A stretch of DNA of 64,000 bases from Pyrocephalus nanus (GCA_038380795.1 CM076267.1:10027501-10091500); one strand, 5' to 3'. Positions 1 to 14,086 are shown, numbered from the stretch's first letter. Notes: generated from the sequence alone by a model not told the origin. Numbers and translations are program-made.

Positions 1-48
1 TAGATGCTACCTCACTGGTTTCATTACTCATTCTCTCACTTGCTTTCT

Positions 49-125
49 GGGTGACTTTAGGGGAAAAAGTTACCATTTCATGCCTCAATTTTCCTATGTG
101 CAATAAAAGGATATTAACATTTCAC
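49..125 (+). mobile_element. MIR-like SINE relic
   Basis: The order of blocks ctgggtgactttagg, aaaagttac, atgcctcaattttcctat, gtgcaataaaaggatatta follows the MIR core (gctgtgtgaccttggg, caagttactt, tgcctcagtttcctcat, ctgtaaaatggggataata). All four blocks sit in the right order and spacing, which makes this the best MIR match in the window. Strongly decayed and non-coding. Confidence 0.5.
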
Positions 126-544
126 ATTCCCTTTAAAGTGGTCAGAAACAGAGAGTAGACATCTCAAACTGAACAACAAGAACAGTTGTTATTGCTAGAC
201 ATATCTTGAAATGAGAGTGGCAAAATATGGCTCTGATATTATTGGCCTTTAGAATCAGTGTTAAAAAGCACTGTGATCAATGTCTTGCCTGCAAATGCTA
301 CTTGCAAAACCAGGTAAATCTGAACAACTGGAGGGAAAGCAGATTGGCAGAGTGAAGCAGTCCTTGCTCAACCAGCACATTTCAGTACATTATTCTTGGC
401 TCTGGCTCCAGCTATTTTCAACAGCACTAAACATTCATTAGATTAAATCAAATGAACCACATTCTTTAAAAATAGTCAGAGCCTTGTCGTGCCAATTGGA
501 AAAAACAACAACTTTATTGGGTACTAAAACAGATAAAATAAATT

Positions 545-562
545 AAAAATAAATAAATAAAT
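545..562 (+). repeat. (AAAT)n microsatellite
   Basis: About four AAAT units preceded by an A-rich stretch. Simple repeat. Confidence 0.85.
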
Positions 563-2216
563 GGAGTCATATTCCTTCCTGGCTCAAGAGAGTACAACTC
601 CAAGGAGAGATTTTTGGCTCCTCAGTTCAGCACAGTGGTAGGTAAAAAAAGAACATTCTCAACTAGCTAAACCAAACAAATTAAGAAGAAATATAGACAG
701 TCCAGCACAACTTCCATGCTGAACTGCAAAGTAGGCATATGTTTAGCAAATGTTAGAATATATCATTCCTAATCCCTCTGCTGTAGATGTCAGCACGGGA
801 TGGATTTACGGCAACTCAACAGAGTTACCATGACCTCATAACATCCTGGCACACCAACTCTACTGTAGAGCCTTAAAAGCCACAGCCAGACCCGTCTGCT
901 CCGCTGCGATGGACCTCGCCTTTACAGACCGCTCAGCCCACCTCTCCCAGACATCAGAAGCCCCTTATTGACACTAGCCTAACCTTCTTTCCTAATTTAC
1001 AACCCATCTTTTCTCTTTCTCAGCTTCCTATAAAGAAGAATCTATGGAAGAAGAGAAGTTGCTTGGAGACTTATCCCCAAAGGTATCTTAAAAAGTTCAT
1101 CAAGTAAAGGTGGATGGCCTTGGAGCAGACCACAGAATGAGATACATATACTTGCTTTCATGCCATTCAGTCTGTTTCAAGGCAATTTAGAGTTGCCCCA
1201 AAAATATTCAGGTGGGTATAATCTAGAATAGTTTCACCCACTCTCAGGAGCAGAACACACCTGCAGAACACATGTGCCCCTTCAACCTCCAGCCTAACTT
1301 TGCCTCTCAGAGATCTCAGAACAGATTCCTACATTGTCCAATTCCTCTGGTTTCCCGGGCACAGGACCAATTCCACTATATATACAGCTTCTTCCTAAGC
1401 AGTAACCATTTGCTGGCAGTGAGTTGCTTAAAAAAACAGTTACAAGCTGATGTAAAGTACAGCACCGCTACCATCCTCCAAGATCTCAGGGTGGGTTTAG
1501 CTGCTCCTGGACTGGCTCTACTGCTTCAGCAAGGTCTTGTGTGAGCAGAGAGGACTCTTCTGACCAACCAGCAGTACCACCAGATCAGTTATGCTAACAT
1601 GAGGCTGGAGCAAAGAGCCTCATCTCACAAACTAGTTTAACCTATGAGGTCCAGTAAGTGAAACCATGTACCACATTATGTTAGTATGGTATCGACTGGT
1701 TGCTGGGGAGGTATGCTAGAGGGTGGGCACATCCTGAACAAGCTACTGGTCAGAATAAAAAAAACCCCAACCCTTCAGCAGAAAAGAGTGAAATAAAAAA
1801 TTAAAGCAGGTTGTGTGTTGTTTCCTGAAGCACTTATCTCCATTAGAACACAGACATATCTTTGGGAGTTACAGCAATACCCAATGACAGAAGACAAGAA
1901 GCATTAAAGCTCTGCCTTTTGGACATGTTTTGGCTCCTGTCTTACTGTGTTGGGTCTCAGTGGGGAAATCATAAGCCTATCTCAGTCCATCATGGTCTGC
2001 TTTCCAAGACAAACAGGAGCCTCACCCACTTGTGCCTGACAAAGGTGAGTTGTTGTTTTAGCAACTACAAACTAATAGTGTAACAAAAGTATTCCTGGCC
2101 TGCCTGTCTCAACTTGCCTCAGATTGTTCTATTTGGATAGTAGAAGCCACAGCTGATTTTTTTTTTCAATGGTATCTCCTTCCTTGGAGGAAGTTGTTAC
2201 ATGTTTTATTTTACCT

Positions 2217-2232
2217 GTTTGTTTGTTTGTTT
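2217..2232 (+). repeat. (GTTT)4 microsatellite
   Basis: Four GTTT units. Simple repeat. Confidence 0.85.
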
Positions 2233-5200
2233 AATGAAAGAGTATTCAGACTATTTTCCAGAGATGTTCTGCAGCAAACTGCAAATTCTGTTCAACACCT
2301 TTCCTCCACCCAGTACCCAACACAATTATAGTTCAAGGCAAGGTAAAAGAAAAATTTAAAAACTGTCACGCACTGTTTGCTAGTTAGAGAGAAAATTTTC
2401 TGTCTTTTGCCAATCTGGAGGAATTGGTCTGGAATTAAAATAAAATTCTATGTCGATATTGTAAAAGATTTTATTTATTCAGGCCAAATTACTGCATTCA
2501 CTGTATTTTCCACTTCCTTTTTATTCTAGGGTAAAAAGAAAACAGAGGATTTCTTACCATTCAAATGTTTAGGATGGCAAAGCTTTCTGATTTACAATAC
2601 CAGATCTAAGACAAGCATAAAAGAACCTGTAAAGCTGTTACTGAAACTTATGGTGGGTGTAAATAACAAGGGCACACATAACAGGCAGCCTGCTGTGGGG
2701 AGAACTGGGAAAAAAATAGTAGTTTTAAAGCTATTTTTATCAGCTGGTGGAATGACTGGCTAGAAAACAACCCTTCTGCTTTTCTCAGTGTGGAGAACCT
2801 CTGCCTGCTTTCTTTCTTTGGTGTCCACACACTAGCACAGTAATGGCATTTTGAGGATGTTAGTTTTCTGAGAGGCAGGATTTCTGCTGATGTCCTGCCA
2901 GAAATGCTGCTCCTGGGAATGCCAGAGAGTGATTGCTGGTCTGGCACCAAATACTCTAGAAATCCCCCTTCTGCTTGGTACCATCAGGAATTGCCAAAAT
3001 CTGGATTTCTACACACTGGCATTTCCAGTCACCGCAGGACAGAAAAACCTCTTGCCTTTCTGTGAGAGGGACAAGTACACGATGTCACGGAGTACTTTTT
3101 AACTCCTATGTTCAGGTGAAATCCTGGTATGTAACAGCTCCACATTACATGATAGTTCCATGAGCACTTTGAGTTGTCAAGAGCCAACAGCCCTGCCAAA
3201 ACCCTTTGTTGCCTTTTCTGTCTCTCCAGGTGCCTGCTCCTTCCTGCCGCTTCCCCTGTGCCAACAGAAATGTTTGTGCAGCCTCACAGTGAATCTGGCC
3301 CACAAATGGGTCCAGGTTAAAATTAACCTAGGGTGGAAAAAAAAAGAGTTTGCTTTAGCCCAGGTTGGTTCCTTGGTCTGCCTTGGTTCTCCTGTCAGTA
3401 TTGTTCAGATTTCACGGCAAAAGCCTCGAGCTACATCACCTGTACTGCTGTCCTCTCTCCTGGCCTCAGTGATCCCACTCACTGGGGTAGATCCTGGCTT
3501 CTCAGGGAGGCACAGGACACATACCTGATGCTCAGAGAGGATCAGCCTCCCCATGTGAGACAAAACAGGCACTTCCATCTGGCTGCCTATCTTTTGCTCA
3601 GCAGAGAGGGAGAGGCACCAGCCCTCAGTGCTGCTGAGTGCAGGCCCAACTCTGTTGTGCCTGAAAGTCCTGTTTTATGATGGCAATCAGAAGCTGATGG
3701 GAGTGGAATGTATATTTTTGCTTATTAACGTGCAGAAAGGCACATCTTTGGAATAATAAGGAAAGGCTGCAGCAGACTGAACACTGCAGAGTGTGTATAA
3801 ATCCCAGGTGAAGGCTGTGTACCAGCAGTTATCCTGTGGAGCAGTACTGTGTATGCACAACACAACCACCGCAGATCTGAACAGATGTGCAGTGACCATG
3901 AAGACTACAGAGTGTAAAGCCTGAACTACCTTGCCTGGCCACCCGTGCACAAAGCTTTTTTTCATTAAGGTTTCTCACAGGTCAAATTGTCCTGTCTCTG
4001 CAGCAAGAGCACCCTGATTCCTTCACACTGCATGAAACCTAATTTGGCTTCGGCAGACAGTGAGAGGAAAAGTGTTCTTATTTCACTGAGTAAGAGCCCT
4101 GCCGAGTTAATAAATTCTTCAGTGCTTTTCTGAAGAATGCCATTTGGTTTTTACAGCCAGAATCTATTCTCTAATACCTAAATGCAATTCCCATAGATTT
4201 CCAAGGAAACTGAGTATATATTCCTTGGCAAAATACAGTTATTACCTTAAAATCCTGAACATACATGACATCTACAGAGAAACTAAAGAACTGGGTACAG
4301 TCTGAAAGGAGTAAAACTCAAACGTACGAAGACCTAAAAATACTTGTTAGAAGTGTGTCTTGAGTTCAAAGATTTCAGTGTTCCTCCCTAGTGTAGAAAA
4401 TAGAAAAATGTCCTTGAAACATGAACACTGGGTGCTACTTTAGAACTTGTAGTCTTTTTGGCTTCCAAAAGAAAAGGACAATAAAACCCTGTAGTTTGGC
4501 ATCAGGCAGCTTAATGTTATTGGTGAAAAAATGTAGTGTTCACTCCATGAAAACAGGAGTCACCAACACTCATGAACTACAAATTGTCTTGATTAAGAGC
4601 AGTCAGTGGTGCTTTATTATGTGAAGTGTATGATTGTTGTTTCTGTTGGAAGGCACACCTTAAGTCAGGGCTGGAGGCCATCCCAATCTTTCCTGCAATA
4701 TGCAAGCAATTATCTCTATTTTTATGCTGTGTAAAATTTAATTCGTATTTTGCAAACTTTGGAAAGAAAAAATTAAAAATACTTATTTCATGAAGAATAT
4801 GAAGAATACATGATACATATGTAAAATAGCACCTTTTAATAAATGCCTAGGACATCCAAGAATAAGAATGGTTTAATCTCTGTTATCCTGTTCTGAACTG
4901 TGAGAGACTTATTTAAACAGATTTAAGGAAAATGTAGTCAAATATGGACTTTGCCTTAAGGAAAAGAAAAATAAAATTCTGGAGTTAAAGGCAACATTTT
5001 AAGGAAGAGATAATATCCTTTATAAGACCAATTAATATGAATGGAAAAAGATACACTGATATTTCTATAAATGACCTCCCGCTCTAGACTTTTAGACTAT
5101 CATAGTGACAAGAACATTAACTCCACTTTCTAAAACTTGAGATTAATCTGAACTAAGCATAAATTGACATTGTTTCAGGCACTTCTGCAAAATATGTAAC

Positions 5201-6707
5201 CTGGGAACAAGTGCTCTGACAAAATGCTTGTGTAAACGACAGGAAAATGAGGCTTCTCATGTCGGGATCAATGTATCAAATCTGTGCAGGGGGCTGAAGC
5301 AGATACACAGAAACATAATTTCTATTACTGGAAATACATAATTTAATTCACATGTGCTTTGCTTCGCAGTTTGCCTGTCTCCAGCTCAGACCAGTGAGGG
5401 AAATGGTGCTTTTAGCAGAAGTAGTTCACTTTAAAACATGCTCATAAAATATTTGTTTAAGATTAGCAACGGAAGGACCAGCCCAGCAGTATACAGGCGT
5501 TGTAGGGTGCAAATACCATGTTTAGGATTAGAAGCTAAAAGAGTGGGGAGGCAATATTTTGGGTAAGCCAAAATCATCACCACTTACAATTCTTGCAAGT
5601 AGCAGTTATAGGTTCAATCTTTATGTTGGTGCTGTTAAAAAGTACATCTACAGTTTAAGTTAGTAGGGATGTCAGGCATGAACCCAGAACCAGCAGTTTA
5701 TTTTTCCTTCATGCTTAAACTTTAAACATTTCAGGGAAAAGGATCAGGCAGTAAGTTAAAGAATATTGAGCAAGGCAGAAAACCATGAGGTAATAATGAA
5801 CAGTGGTGCACTAAGGCTGGTTACACAGCAAAAAGCAGATTCTTCTCTTCACCCCACAGTCCTAGATGGATTATGGTTCGATGTCCATCTGTGAAAATGC
5901 TAAATTTAGTCTGGCCTCAGAGGAAACACAAGACGTAAGTCCTGCACATGCTCCTGTTGATCTTTGAGGATGACCTTCCTGTTAACTCGGTGGGCCAAGC
6001 GCTACAGAACAACTCCCCCCTTCCCACCACACTACATGTATTTCAAGACACACAACTAAATACAGAGGAAATAAATTTCACTCAAGGAGCTATTTTTATA
6101 CCCTTCCTCCAGGCTGCTTGTTTTTCACCAGGGTGGTGGAGGCATGGAGATGTTATGGCTGCTGGCTTTAGGTCAGAGCTCGTATAAAACCTCATGGTAC
6201 AAAATAAACTCTCTATGCTGCCTGTTTGCTCTGGTGTCTGCGCTGCACTGAGGCACCAAGGAGAAGAAACAGGAGGCATCTGTAAGGTTCCTATGCACTT
6301 ATTAAAAGAATATTCAGACCATTTTCAGTAGGTGTCTCCTCTGGATAACTCTGCGGAGTGCTTTGGATAATACCCGACTTGCTCTCTTGAACCTCATTAC
6401 CGCAGCAGGAGCCCAAGTCCTTTCTCAGTACAACAACCACTGCTCAGACTCTGCGTGCACCATTTGGGGAGTCCCTTCAAAGGCCTCTCACTCTGCTTTG
6501 CTCCTGCTCACACAAGGGAAGGCTGAGCTCTGCCAGATGTGCTGGGATCACTGGAGTGCTGGGGACTGGCTTGGAGTCCTTTATATGGAAGATGCTTCCA
6601 GTCTTCCCTAGGCCTCATGGGATGCTTCACAGCCCACATTACCCAAGAAACTATCTCAATTAATTGAAAGTATAGTATTTACTCAGTAGAACTGTCTTTG
6701 GCCTTTG

Positions 6708-6732
6708 TGATGTCCCAGCAGCTGGGACATCA
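6708..6732. repeat. Near-perfect 25-nt palindrome, 12-bp arms
   Basis: TGATGTCCCAGC and GCTGGGACATCA are exact reverse complements separated by a single A. A perfect 12-bp palindrome is unusual in unique intronic DNA and could be a dimer-binding site or simply a cruciform-prone sequence. No known motif is recognised with confidence. Confidence 0.7.
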
Positions 6733-6921
6733 ATAAGTGAGCTATACAAATTAAAAGACTCCTTTTCCACCATATCTTTGAAGTTGGTAAAAAAGGACCA
6801 ATGCAGCCTTGTTTGTCCAGGTATTCACAGCTGAAGTGCTCTCAGACTGTCCCCTCTCAGACGGCTTGTGGGGTCAGGAGACGGCTGTGGCCACCCACTC
6901 ACCCTTCACCTAAGCAGCCAA

Positions 6922-6948
6922 GTCCCAGCAACTGGGACCAGCTGGGAC
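6922..6948. repeat. Overlapping inverted repeats of GTCCCAG / CTGGGAC
   Basis: GTCCCAG and CTGGGAC form a perfect 7-bp hairpin with a CAA loop (6922-6938). The same left arm, extended to GTCCCAGC, also pairs with GCTGGGAC at 6941-6948. The arms share their core with the palindrome about 200 nt away at 6708-6732. Confidence 0.6.
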
Positions 6949-9900
6949 CTTCCCTTTGTGAGATGGAGCTGAGGAGGGAGGATCTCACTTCTCTGCAGGA
7001 CAGCAAGAGGGACATACCTGGGTTGGCTTAACCTGGCCCTGGAAAGGATGGGTTTCCACAGAGGCTGTGTGAGGAACTGCAGACCTGAGCCTGGCACAGA
7101 GGGGGACTCAGCACAAGTGGTTCTTTTCTTTCCCATGGGGAAGCATGAAAATGCCTTCCAAAGAAATATCAAAGAGTTGGGAGAATGCATGGTTATGTTT
7201 TGGCAACTCAGTTCTCCTTCTCTGTCTCACCTTGAAATGCTTAGCCACGTCTACCTGAGTATTATTCTCAATACCTCAGACAGACAGAAAAAAAGCAAAA
7301 GAGGAAACAGGTCCAGAGAGGCCATAAGAGAAAGCCTCTTTGGAGCTGAGATTCGTCTTCCCCTGCCCTCAATACCACTACTGAGTTTCTCTCCAGTTTC
7401 TTTGCCAGACCAAGTGCTGAACCCTCTGGCAGTCTTGGTGAGCTCAGTGTGCCATAGCATTTCAAATTCCCTCCAGTTGTTTTTTTGTTTTGGTTTGGTT
7501 TTTTTCCAGTGATAAAACCAGCACAGACACCGTACATTGAAATTTAGGATTAAGCTGACAGTGGACTAGGTGGATAAATTTTACCCCCTGTCAGAAGGGG
7601 AAGCAAAGGCAAAGTAAACAAGAAAATTTGCAGGCCTTCTCTCTTTTAAACAAAGACTCCTGTGTTTAAAATAATAAAAATCCACCGTACAAAAGCAAAG
7701 CAACTTCCCCCAAAATAGCCTTTCCTGTTTTATCAAAGCATTCATCAAAATTGTACTTCTCCACAAAAATAAAGTCCCAGGTAGAGCACTGGAGGCCTTT
7801 TGCTTTGAGTAGATAGCAAAGCAGCTGAACCAATAAGCATAATTTATATTACTGGTACCTGGTATGTCCTAAACAAGTCCACGTGGCTGAATGTAGGTGT
7901 TAATATCTAGCGATGCCATACTGAAAATAAGAAAAAAATCATGAAACAGAAATACCACATCAGAGAAATAGGGCTGTTCACAAGCCATGAGAGCATGGCT
8001 CCAACATACATGGCTCCAACAGCCTGCCTGCAATCTGGGTCCACATTTCCCATGCTTGGTCAGGTACTGTGCCCTGCTTACTTAGTTACTCAGGTAGTGC
8101 TTGGACTGACACTGCCTCTTAGGGCTGACGAGGCAAGGATTTGTCAGTATAGTTTTGTTTTCCTGATGTGCCCAACAGGTAAAATCTCTGGTAAAGCTAC
8201 AGGTATAGTGACACGAATCACCCTACACAGCTATGGCTCATCCTCTCCAGGGCCAAGCCTTGACTTGGCCTATCCCTTAGACACAATGAAAATCAGATTT
8301 CATCACCCCTATTGCCAACAGTTGCTAAATATTTGTCTATATTTTATTATTTTGGAAATAATAGAGTCCAGGAGAAGGTATAAACATGGATAACTCCAAG
8401 CATGGGCACTTTATGGGTGTCTGAGTTCTTCTACAGAGGGACTTTCAAGAAGGAGAAAGCACAGAGGTCTGGGATCAAAATACACCAGTAGGTCAGGGAG
8501 TGAGGCATCATCGGCTCTCCAGCTCTGGGGCAGACATTGCCCACTGAGGTAGAAAACAGGGATATGGTGGGGAGAAACTGTGAAGGGCCATGAAAATGAA
8601 GGTAGATGGACATTGTTTGAAGAGAGAGAGGAGGGAGACACAGTAGAGAAAGAAAGGAAAAAGGCGACCTGACTGAAATAGCAAAGTGGTTTTGAGTTCT
8701 TTTTGTCTTTCTTTCCCCATTCCTTTCACAACTGCATAGAGCCACAGTTGTACACCGAGGCAGAGCAGTAGTCCTGAGCTGGGCTATGGCACATCTTGGT
8801 GCCAGCCCACAGAGAGCTGCCATGTCATACCATGCTGGCCGACAGGCTTGTTTCCAGCTGCTCTATCATAATTGAAAAGGAGTTAAAAGACAGCAAAAAC
8901 TTTCCTGATTTGATTTTTCTACGTAAGCCATGTCCTGAACTTGCAACAAGGAGGCACCAAATGCCAGCAGAAGGGCTCCACATGACCTGTCTTGAAAAAC
9001 AGCCTATACTATGAAATTTTGACTCTGAACATCCTCTTTGGAGCAGTGATAGGAACAGAGGTGAGGATTTGTTTTTTAATTTAAATATTGCATATTTATA
9101 TTGACAGTGGGAGCCTGAACATTGTTTGTTTAATAGAAACCCCACGACCTGTTTATGTACCAGTTAAATGAACTGTGTTACCTAATGAAATATTTCCTTT
9201 AGTTCAGAGCCTGGCAAACATTTTAATCAACTGCTCTTCATTAGGACTTTTAAAAACAAAAACAATTTCTCAGCCTCTACAAGGACAAATGAAGGTTTAA
9301 CGCAGCACACTAAAACTTCTGAATCATCCTCACACAGCTCCCCTGGGACATCAGGAATCATTACCATGGAATACGTTTGCAACAGAGATTGTTTAAAACA
9401 CAACAGAGAAAATGCGTGAGCCAATGCAGATCGCAATTTAATACTCAACAGGAACAGGGATACAATAAAAGCAACCTAGATTCTTTTCCCGCACTAAAAT
9501 CCAAGATGTTCTTAAAAAGAGACATGGGAAGAAACAGCAATGCCTTTCCCTACACAGATGCTTCTTCTGAGACCAGTAACTGAAGGAAAGAGACTTTAAA
9601 ATGCAACAAGAGCGGGATTAGCCTGACCAGCTTTGCACACTAATGCATTAAACGATCTGGTCTTTCCCACAAGAAGTTACAAAGCTGCAAGTCTCAGTGT
9701 GACCTCTTTTTCATTGATACCACCCTTCTCACCAGGTTAAATCCTTATTCTGCTTCCTTCTGTCACAGCCCAGCCTGCCATCGCACCTACCACCCACAGG
9801 CTCTCTCCAGATGTAGGATCGGGTAGGAGACCCCCCAAACACAGAAGCTGTGACCTGCACAGCACCAAAACTCTTGCCCCTCCTGCCCAAAATCTGGTGC

Positions 9901-10607
9901 TCTCCCAGCTGATGGACCAGGCCAAAGTGACCCATCTGGGAACTGCAGGCAAGATGCTCATCCTGCTAACATAGGCCCTGCAAGATCTGTGTTCCCTCTT
10001 CAGTTGAAAGAGATCCAACTATTTTTCTGTTTGCTCTGTTACAAGGACCCACCACTGCCACCACAGCCCTGCTGTTAGGTGGCTGTCTGCCTGCACAGCA
10101 AGATGTTTGCATAGCATCTTAAAAAAAATATATTCCTTATCTCCTCCAGAGATATGCACCAGACACAAGTATCCTGTGGGCAGGGTCTGGTTCAGGGCCC
10201 TGAAAAGGACCCTCCTTTCACATATCATCAGTATAAAACAAGTGGCATGAAACTCTATCTTTTTTTAAATGCTTTCTTTTTCTTTTTGTGATGGACGTTG
10301 TTTAAAATTACTGCAAGAACTAACCTTTGTTTCTCTTTGAAATACTCTGTGTATTTGACGTTACAAGAAAAATGCTGTGTAAAGGGTCATAAGACAAAGA
10401 CTTTTATGATCAAGATTTCATCTAATAGTTTCATGGGCCACATTCAAATTTGGAATCACTCAAAGTTAACAGGTTGACACCAGGAATATGTCTGTGGCAA
10501 TACACTTATTGAATATTGGCTAGGTCATTACACTGCTTTCTATCCAAGTGGATTGCTCTCTTAATTTGAAATGTATCACTTAATACCTTAGATCTAAATT
10601 ATAGGGT

Positions 10608-10642
10608 AAAAGAGAAATAAGAGAAATAAAAGAAATAAAAGT
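10608..10642 (+). repeat. A-rich (AGAAATAA)n-type short tandem repeat
   Basis: Three to four imperfect copies of agaaataa/agaaataaa. Low-complexity simple repeat. Confidence 0.7.
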
Positions 10643-13600
10643 CACAGCTTTATTGTAATTAGTCATGTGAGATAGTTTAAACAGAGCTTTATTCCTGGTC
10701 TTTTTCCTTCCTAGGAATACTAGTCAGAAAAAAAAAAAACATCCTGCAAATTCTGGAGTACAGTAACAGAGACTGCAGAGATCCTTTTACTCAATCATCT
10801 GTAAATCACTTGCAAAAGGTTAATTCCAGAAATCTGTTTCCCTTTTTATAGAGGGTCATTGCAAACACTGTCATATCATTGGAAAGGAAGGACAGGCAGG
10901 AGGATACTCGTGTGTTGAGCTGAAAAAATCAAACGTGTATCCTCCAAAGGAACACAGACAAGAGTCAGACGGAAGGCTGGCAGACCAGTCCTTACAGTCT
11001 CTGTACTTTAACTCATCAACAAGAGAGACCTGTACAGATATTTCATTACAAAAGGTAGGAAGTGTTCTCTTCTAGGTTTGTTATGTTCACACCACCTTTT
11101 TCCTTTTGCAATATTTTACGTTAATTCACCACCTATTTTCAAAGGAGGTGTAAAAGAGTAAGGAAGAGCCAGAGCACATGTTCAGTTGTGAAGTTTGGGT
11201 TTGCATTTCCAGTGGCTTTCAATTAGACTGTTTAAAAAAGCTTGATGAGGACTTGCACTGATGCCTTACGAAACGTCCTGGTGATCCCACCGAATCTGTC
11301 AAGCCTTCATCTGTTCAGATGCTGGCTGACATATTACTTTCTTTACTCTTTCACTTTAAGGACAGTAGGTAACTCCTCTAAGTCACGATTTACATTTACA
11401 CTCCACAATAACTTATAATAGGACAAAACAGAGTAATTTGCCATTTCCCTCTATGCAGATGTAACTGTGTTTTGATACTTGGCAAAACTCTGCATGTTTC
11501 TAAAATAGATGGCAATTCTATTATTAGAACTGTTAAGTTTTGAGTGTAGGTACTTTCTGTTCTTGAAATTACGGTGCTTGTAAAGGCAAAGAATTTTATG
11601 TCCTGGTACTTGCAAGCAAAATTCAGCTGTTAACCTGTTTTTCTGCAACTGTGTATGTTTACATACTTGAAGCAGACCGGGAACACCATTAATGTGGATG
11701 TAAGATGTGCCAGCCTTTGTTCTGAGAAAGGCCAGAAATTTTGCAAGCCTGGACCAAGGAATTCTGTATCCAACCTGTACCTAAAGCTCCTGGAAGCAGA
11801 GAAGGGCACAACTCTGAATAGGCAGAAGCCCTTTATCATGCTCATCTTTCCAGCACCTCCTAAGACCAGCAGGCTCTTTCAGGAGCTACTGCATTTTCCC
11901 CTTTAAACTTAAACCCTCTTTCTTTATTCCCAGCATCTGTTCATTCAGTTTAAACAATTTCCTGTTTTCCTAATAGAGGGAGAACTGATTAGACACAGAG
12001 CCTATTTGCTGTACTCTAGCCAAAATAGTGGATAGGGTGGTTATTTTTATTATTTCTAGTTGCACTTCTGGAGATCCCATTAATACTGAGGCTCCCCGAT
12101 CCAGCTTTGGTATGTGCAGGAAGAAAACCGAGGCCAAGGGGGAAAGAGATATAAGGAAATAAAGGCCACGAATACATGGCTGGAGCCAGCCGGCCCCAGA
12201 CTCACTTGGCACCTGTTTAGAGATGCTGAGCCAAGAGCCAGCTCCAACCTGGAAGCTGTGGCAGCATTTTTGCTGAGGGAAGCTGCCCACAGGCAGACAA
12301 AACATGCTAGCAAAGGCTCAGTGCTCTGCTGACACAGCCTGGTGGCTTCCAGGCATCTGGAAGTCAGCTATGGCCCTCCAGCTGCACCCAACACTGTGCC
12401 ATACCTGCGGTGCAATTGTGCCCTGGAGCTCATGCAATCATGCCAAAAGCAGAGTTCCCATGTCTCCTGGCAGCCTCCAGCCCCTGCACCACCCTGTCTC
12501 CATCCTCAGGATTTCCTGCCTCCCTTTCCACAGCCTACTCTTGCAGTTTTTAGATATATTTCATTTAAGCAAAAGCTCTACAACCTGGTGGACTCAAATG
12601 AAGTTTGAGTGGTGTCACCCAGTGAAGTGTCCTTCAGCAGAGGGCACAAGCCCAACTGCTGGACCATGCACCCAGCAGACACGTCCCTGGCTTCCTGTGA
12701 ATCATGCCAGGCAGTGACTGCTCTTACACAGGCCAGGCTGACTCTCAGCTTTACTTTTCTGTTTATTCCCAGATTTAATTTGCATGTAAGCAACTGCAGC
12801 ACTTCTCAGGGGAGAGCTGAGCACCAGGACAGACTCTTGTGGCAGCAGCAGCAGGGCAGGGCTCCAGGCATGGGGCAGGGAGGAGAGGTGGCAACAGGTC
12901 TAAGAAGTATGTGAGCAGTTTGCAGTTCACAGCACAGAGCTGACAGCTGAGGGGATCGAGTCTGAGAGGAGAAGCTGAGCTCTCTTCCCCCAGGTTTGGT
13001 TCAGATGCCCCTTTAAGGGAAACTCTGATAGCAGACCCTGGCCCTACAGAGCTGCTCTGTCCTGGGCATGTGTCCCACTCCCAGCCTCCGCAGTGGGAGG
13101 GCAGGCAGGGAACAAGGACAGACTACAGCTCAGTTTCAGTGCTTTTTCTCCAAACAAACAAAACCACCAAGCTTAACTTGCTCAAACAACAATGATTCCA
13201 ATTCTATTTCTCTTAATGCAGGGGGGAAAAAAATTTAAAAAGCCAGTTCAGGTTGCAGGCTTCAAGTTGGGGTGATAGGAGCCTTTCCTACCTGGACCTT
13301 CCTTGCGTTGTGCATGGCCAGAAGTGGGGCCACAGCCCAAAGGAGATCTGCTCTGGCCATACTGAGCTGAACCAGTTCTGGTCTATCAGTCTGGAGCATC
13401 TCCTGAGCCTGGTTGCATGGATGCTATATGTGGGACACACATTGCTCAGAACAGAACATCAACTAAAGAGGCCACAGACATCACAGAGACGAACAATATT
13501 TCACCATTCATTGCGGGTGAAGCCCAAGCTCTAAGGATAATAGCAGGGACGTGTTTTGTTCCACCCTTATTGTATTCTTTCCCCATTTTACTGTGCCATT

Positions 13601-13816
13601 AGACACGATGTCTCCAGTTCAAAAGGCAGTAGCATTTACCAGGAGTCACTGGCAGCCACTTTGCAATTATAGTCAGGCAGTAGGGTTATACTAAAAGAAC
13701 ACGAACCAGTGTGCACTGTGGCACTCATAAAATAACATCCACAATTCGGGGCATCCTGGGTATATATACAGCATGACTTCCCCTCCCTTTAGGCCATTAG
13801 GCACTGAAACAGTCCC

Positions 13817-13822
13817 TTTATT
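13817..13822 (-). terminator. Candidate polyadenylation signal AATAAA downstream of SH3 exon
   Basis: AATAAA on the minus strand about 205 nt after the read-through stop at 14028. It could serve a short kalirin transcript that ends just after the SH3 domain (kalirin-8-like forms are described as stopping there). AATAAA hexamers are common in introns, so support is weak. Confidence 0.2.
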
Positions 13823-14086
13823 GTTTAAAGGTCATATTTTTATCCATATTCTCAAGACAATAATGATTACCACATAGCAGAAGACGCACACGTACAAACA
13901 TTGATTCATGGACACGGAGCCGGGCTTGTGCTGTGCCCATTCACAGAGATCTGGGAACAAAACTCACCAATGACTGAACAGCCTTTTACCCACACCAACT
14001 GCAGGAGTGGCCCAAGCAGCTTTGCACTTACATGATACAAAAGGGAAAATCCAAAACAGTCTCAAACCTGTCAGAGTGTTGCCTAC

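Larger units (their letters stand above)
1..14086 (-). other. Kalirin intron, partial (3' of SH3 exon), at least 14.1 kb
   Basis: Intron starting with the gtaggc donor of the SH3 exon. The next kalirin exon, expected to complete a GA(T/C) codon and then read AYSHSSSENGG-like sequence, was looked for and not found, so it should lie outside the window. Contents: a MIR-like relic near 49-125, an AAAT repeat, a GTTT repeat, an A-rich AGAAATAA repeat and palindromic clusters at 6708-6732 and 6922-6948. GC-richer patches (about 6.4-7.1, 9.7-10.2 and 12.1-13.1 kb) hold chance open frames without domains or splice support. Confidence 0.8.

Noticed and set aside
4300..4350. Minus-strand tttttag|G TCT TCG TAC GTT TGA (SSYV-stop)
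   Set aside because: Only four codons after a possible acceptor, and it lies downstream of the SH3 exon rather than where the kalirin-7 exon belongs.
1..14086. Search for the next kalirin exon (DAYSHSSSENGG ... SSPGPKRSTNTLKKW)
   Set aside because: No reverse-complement trace of these motifs was found, so the exon is taken to lie outside the window.
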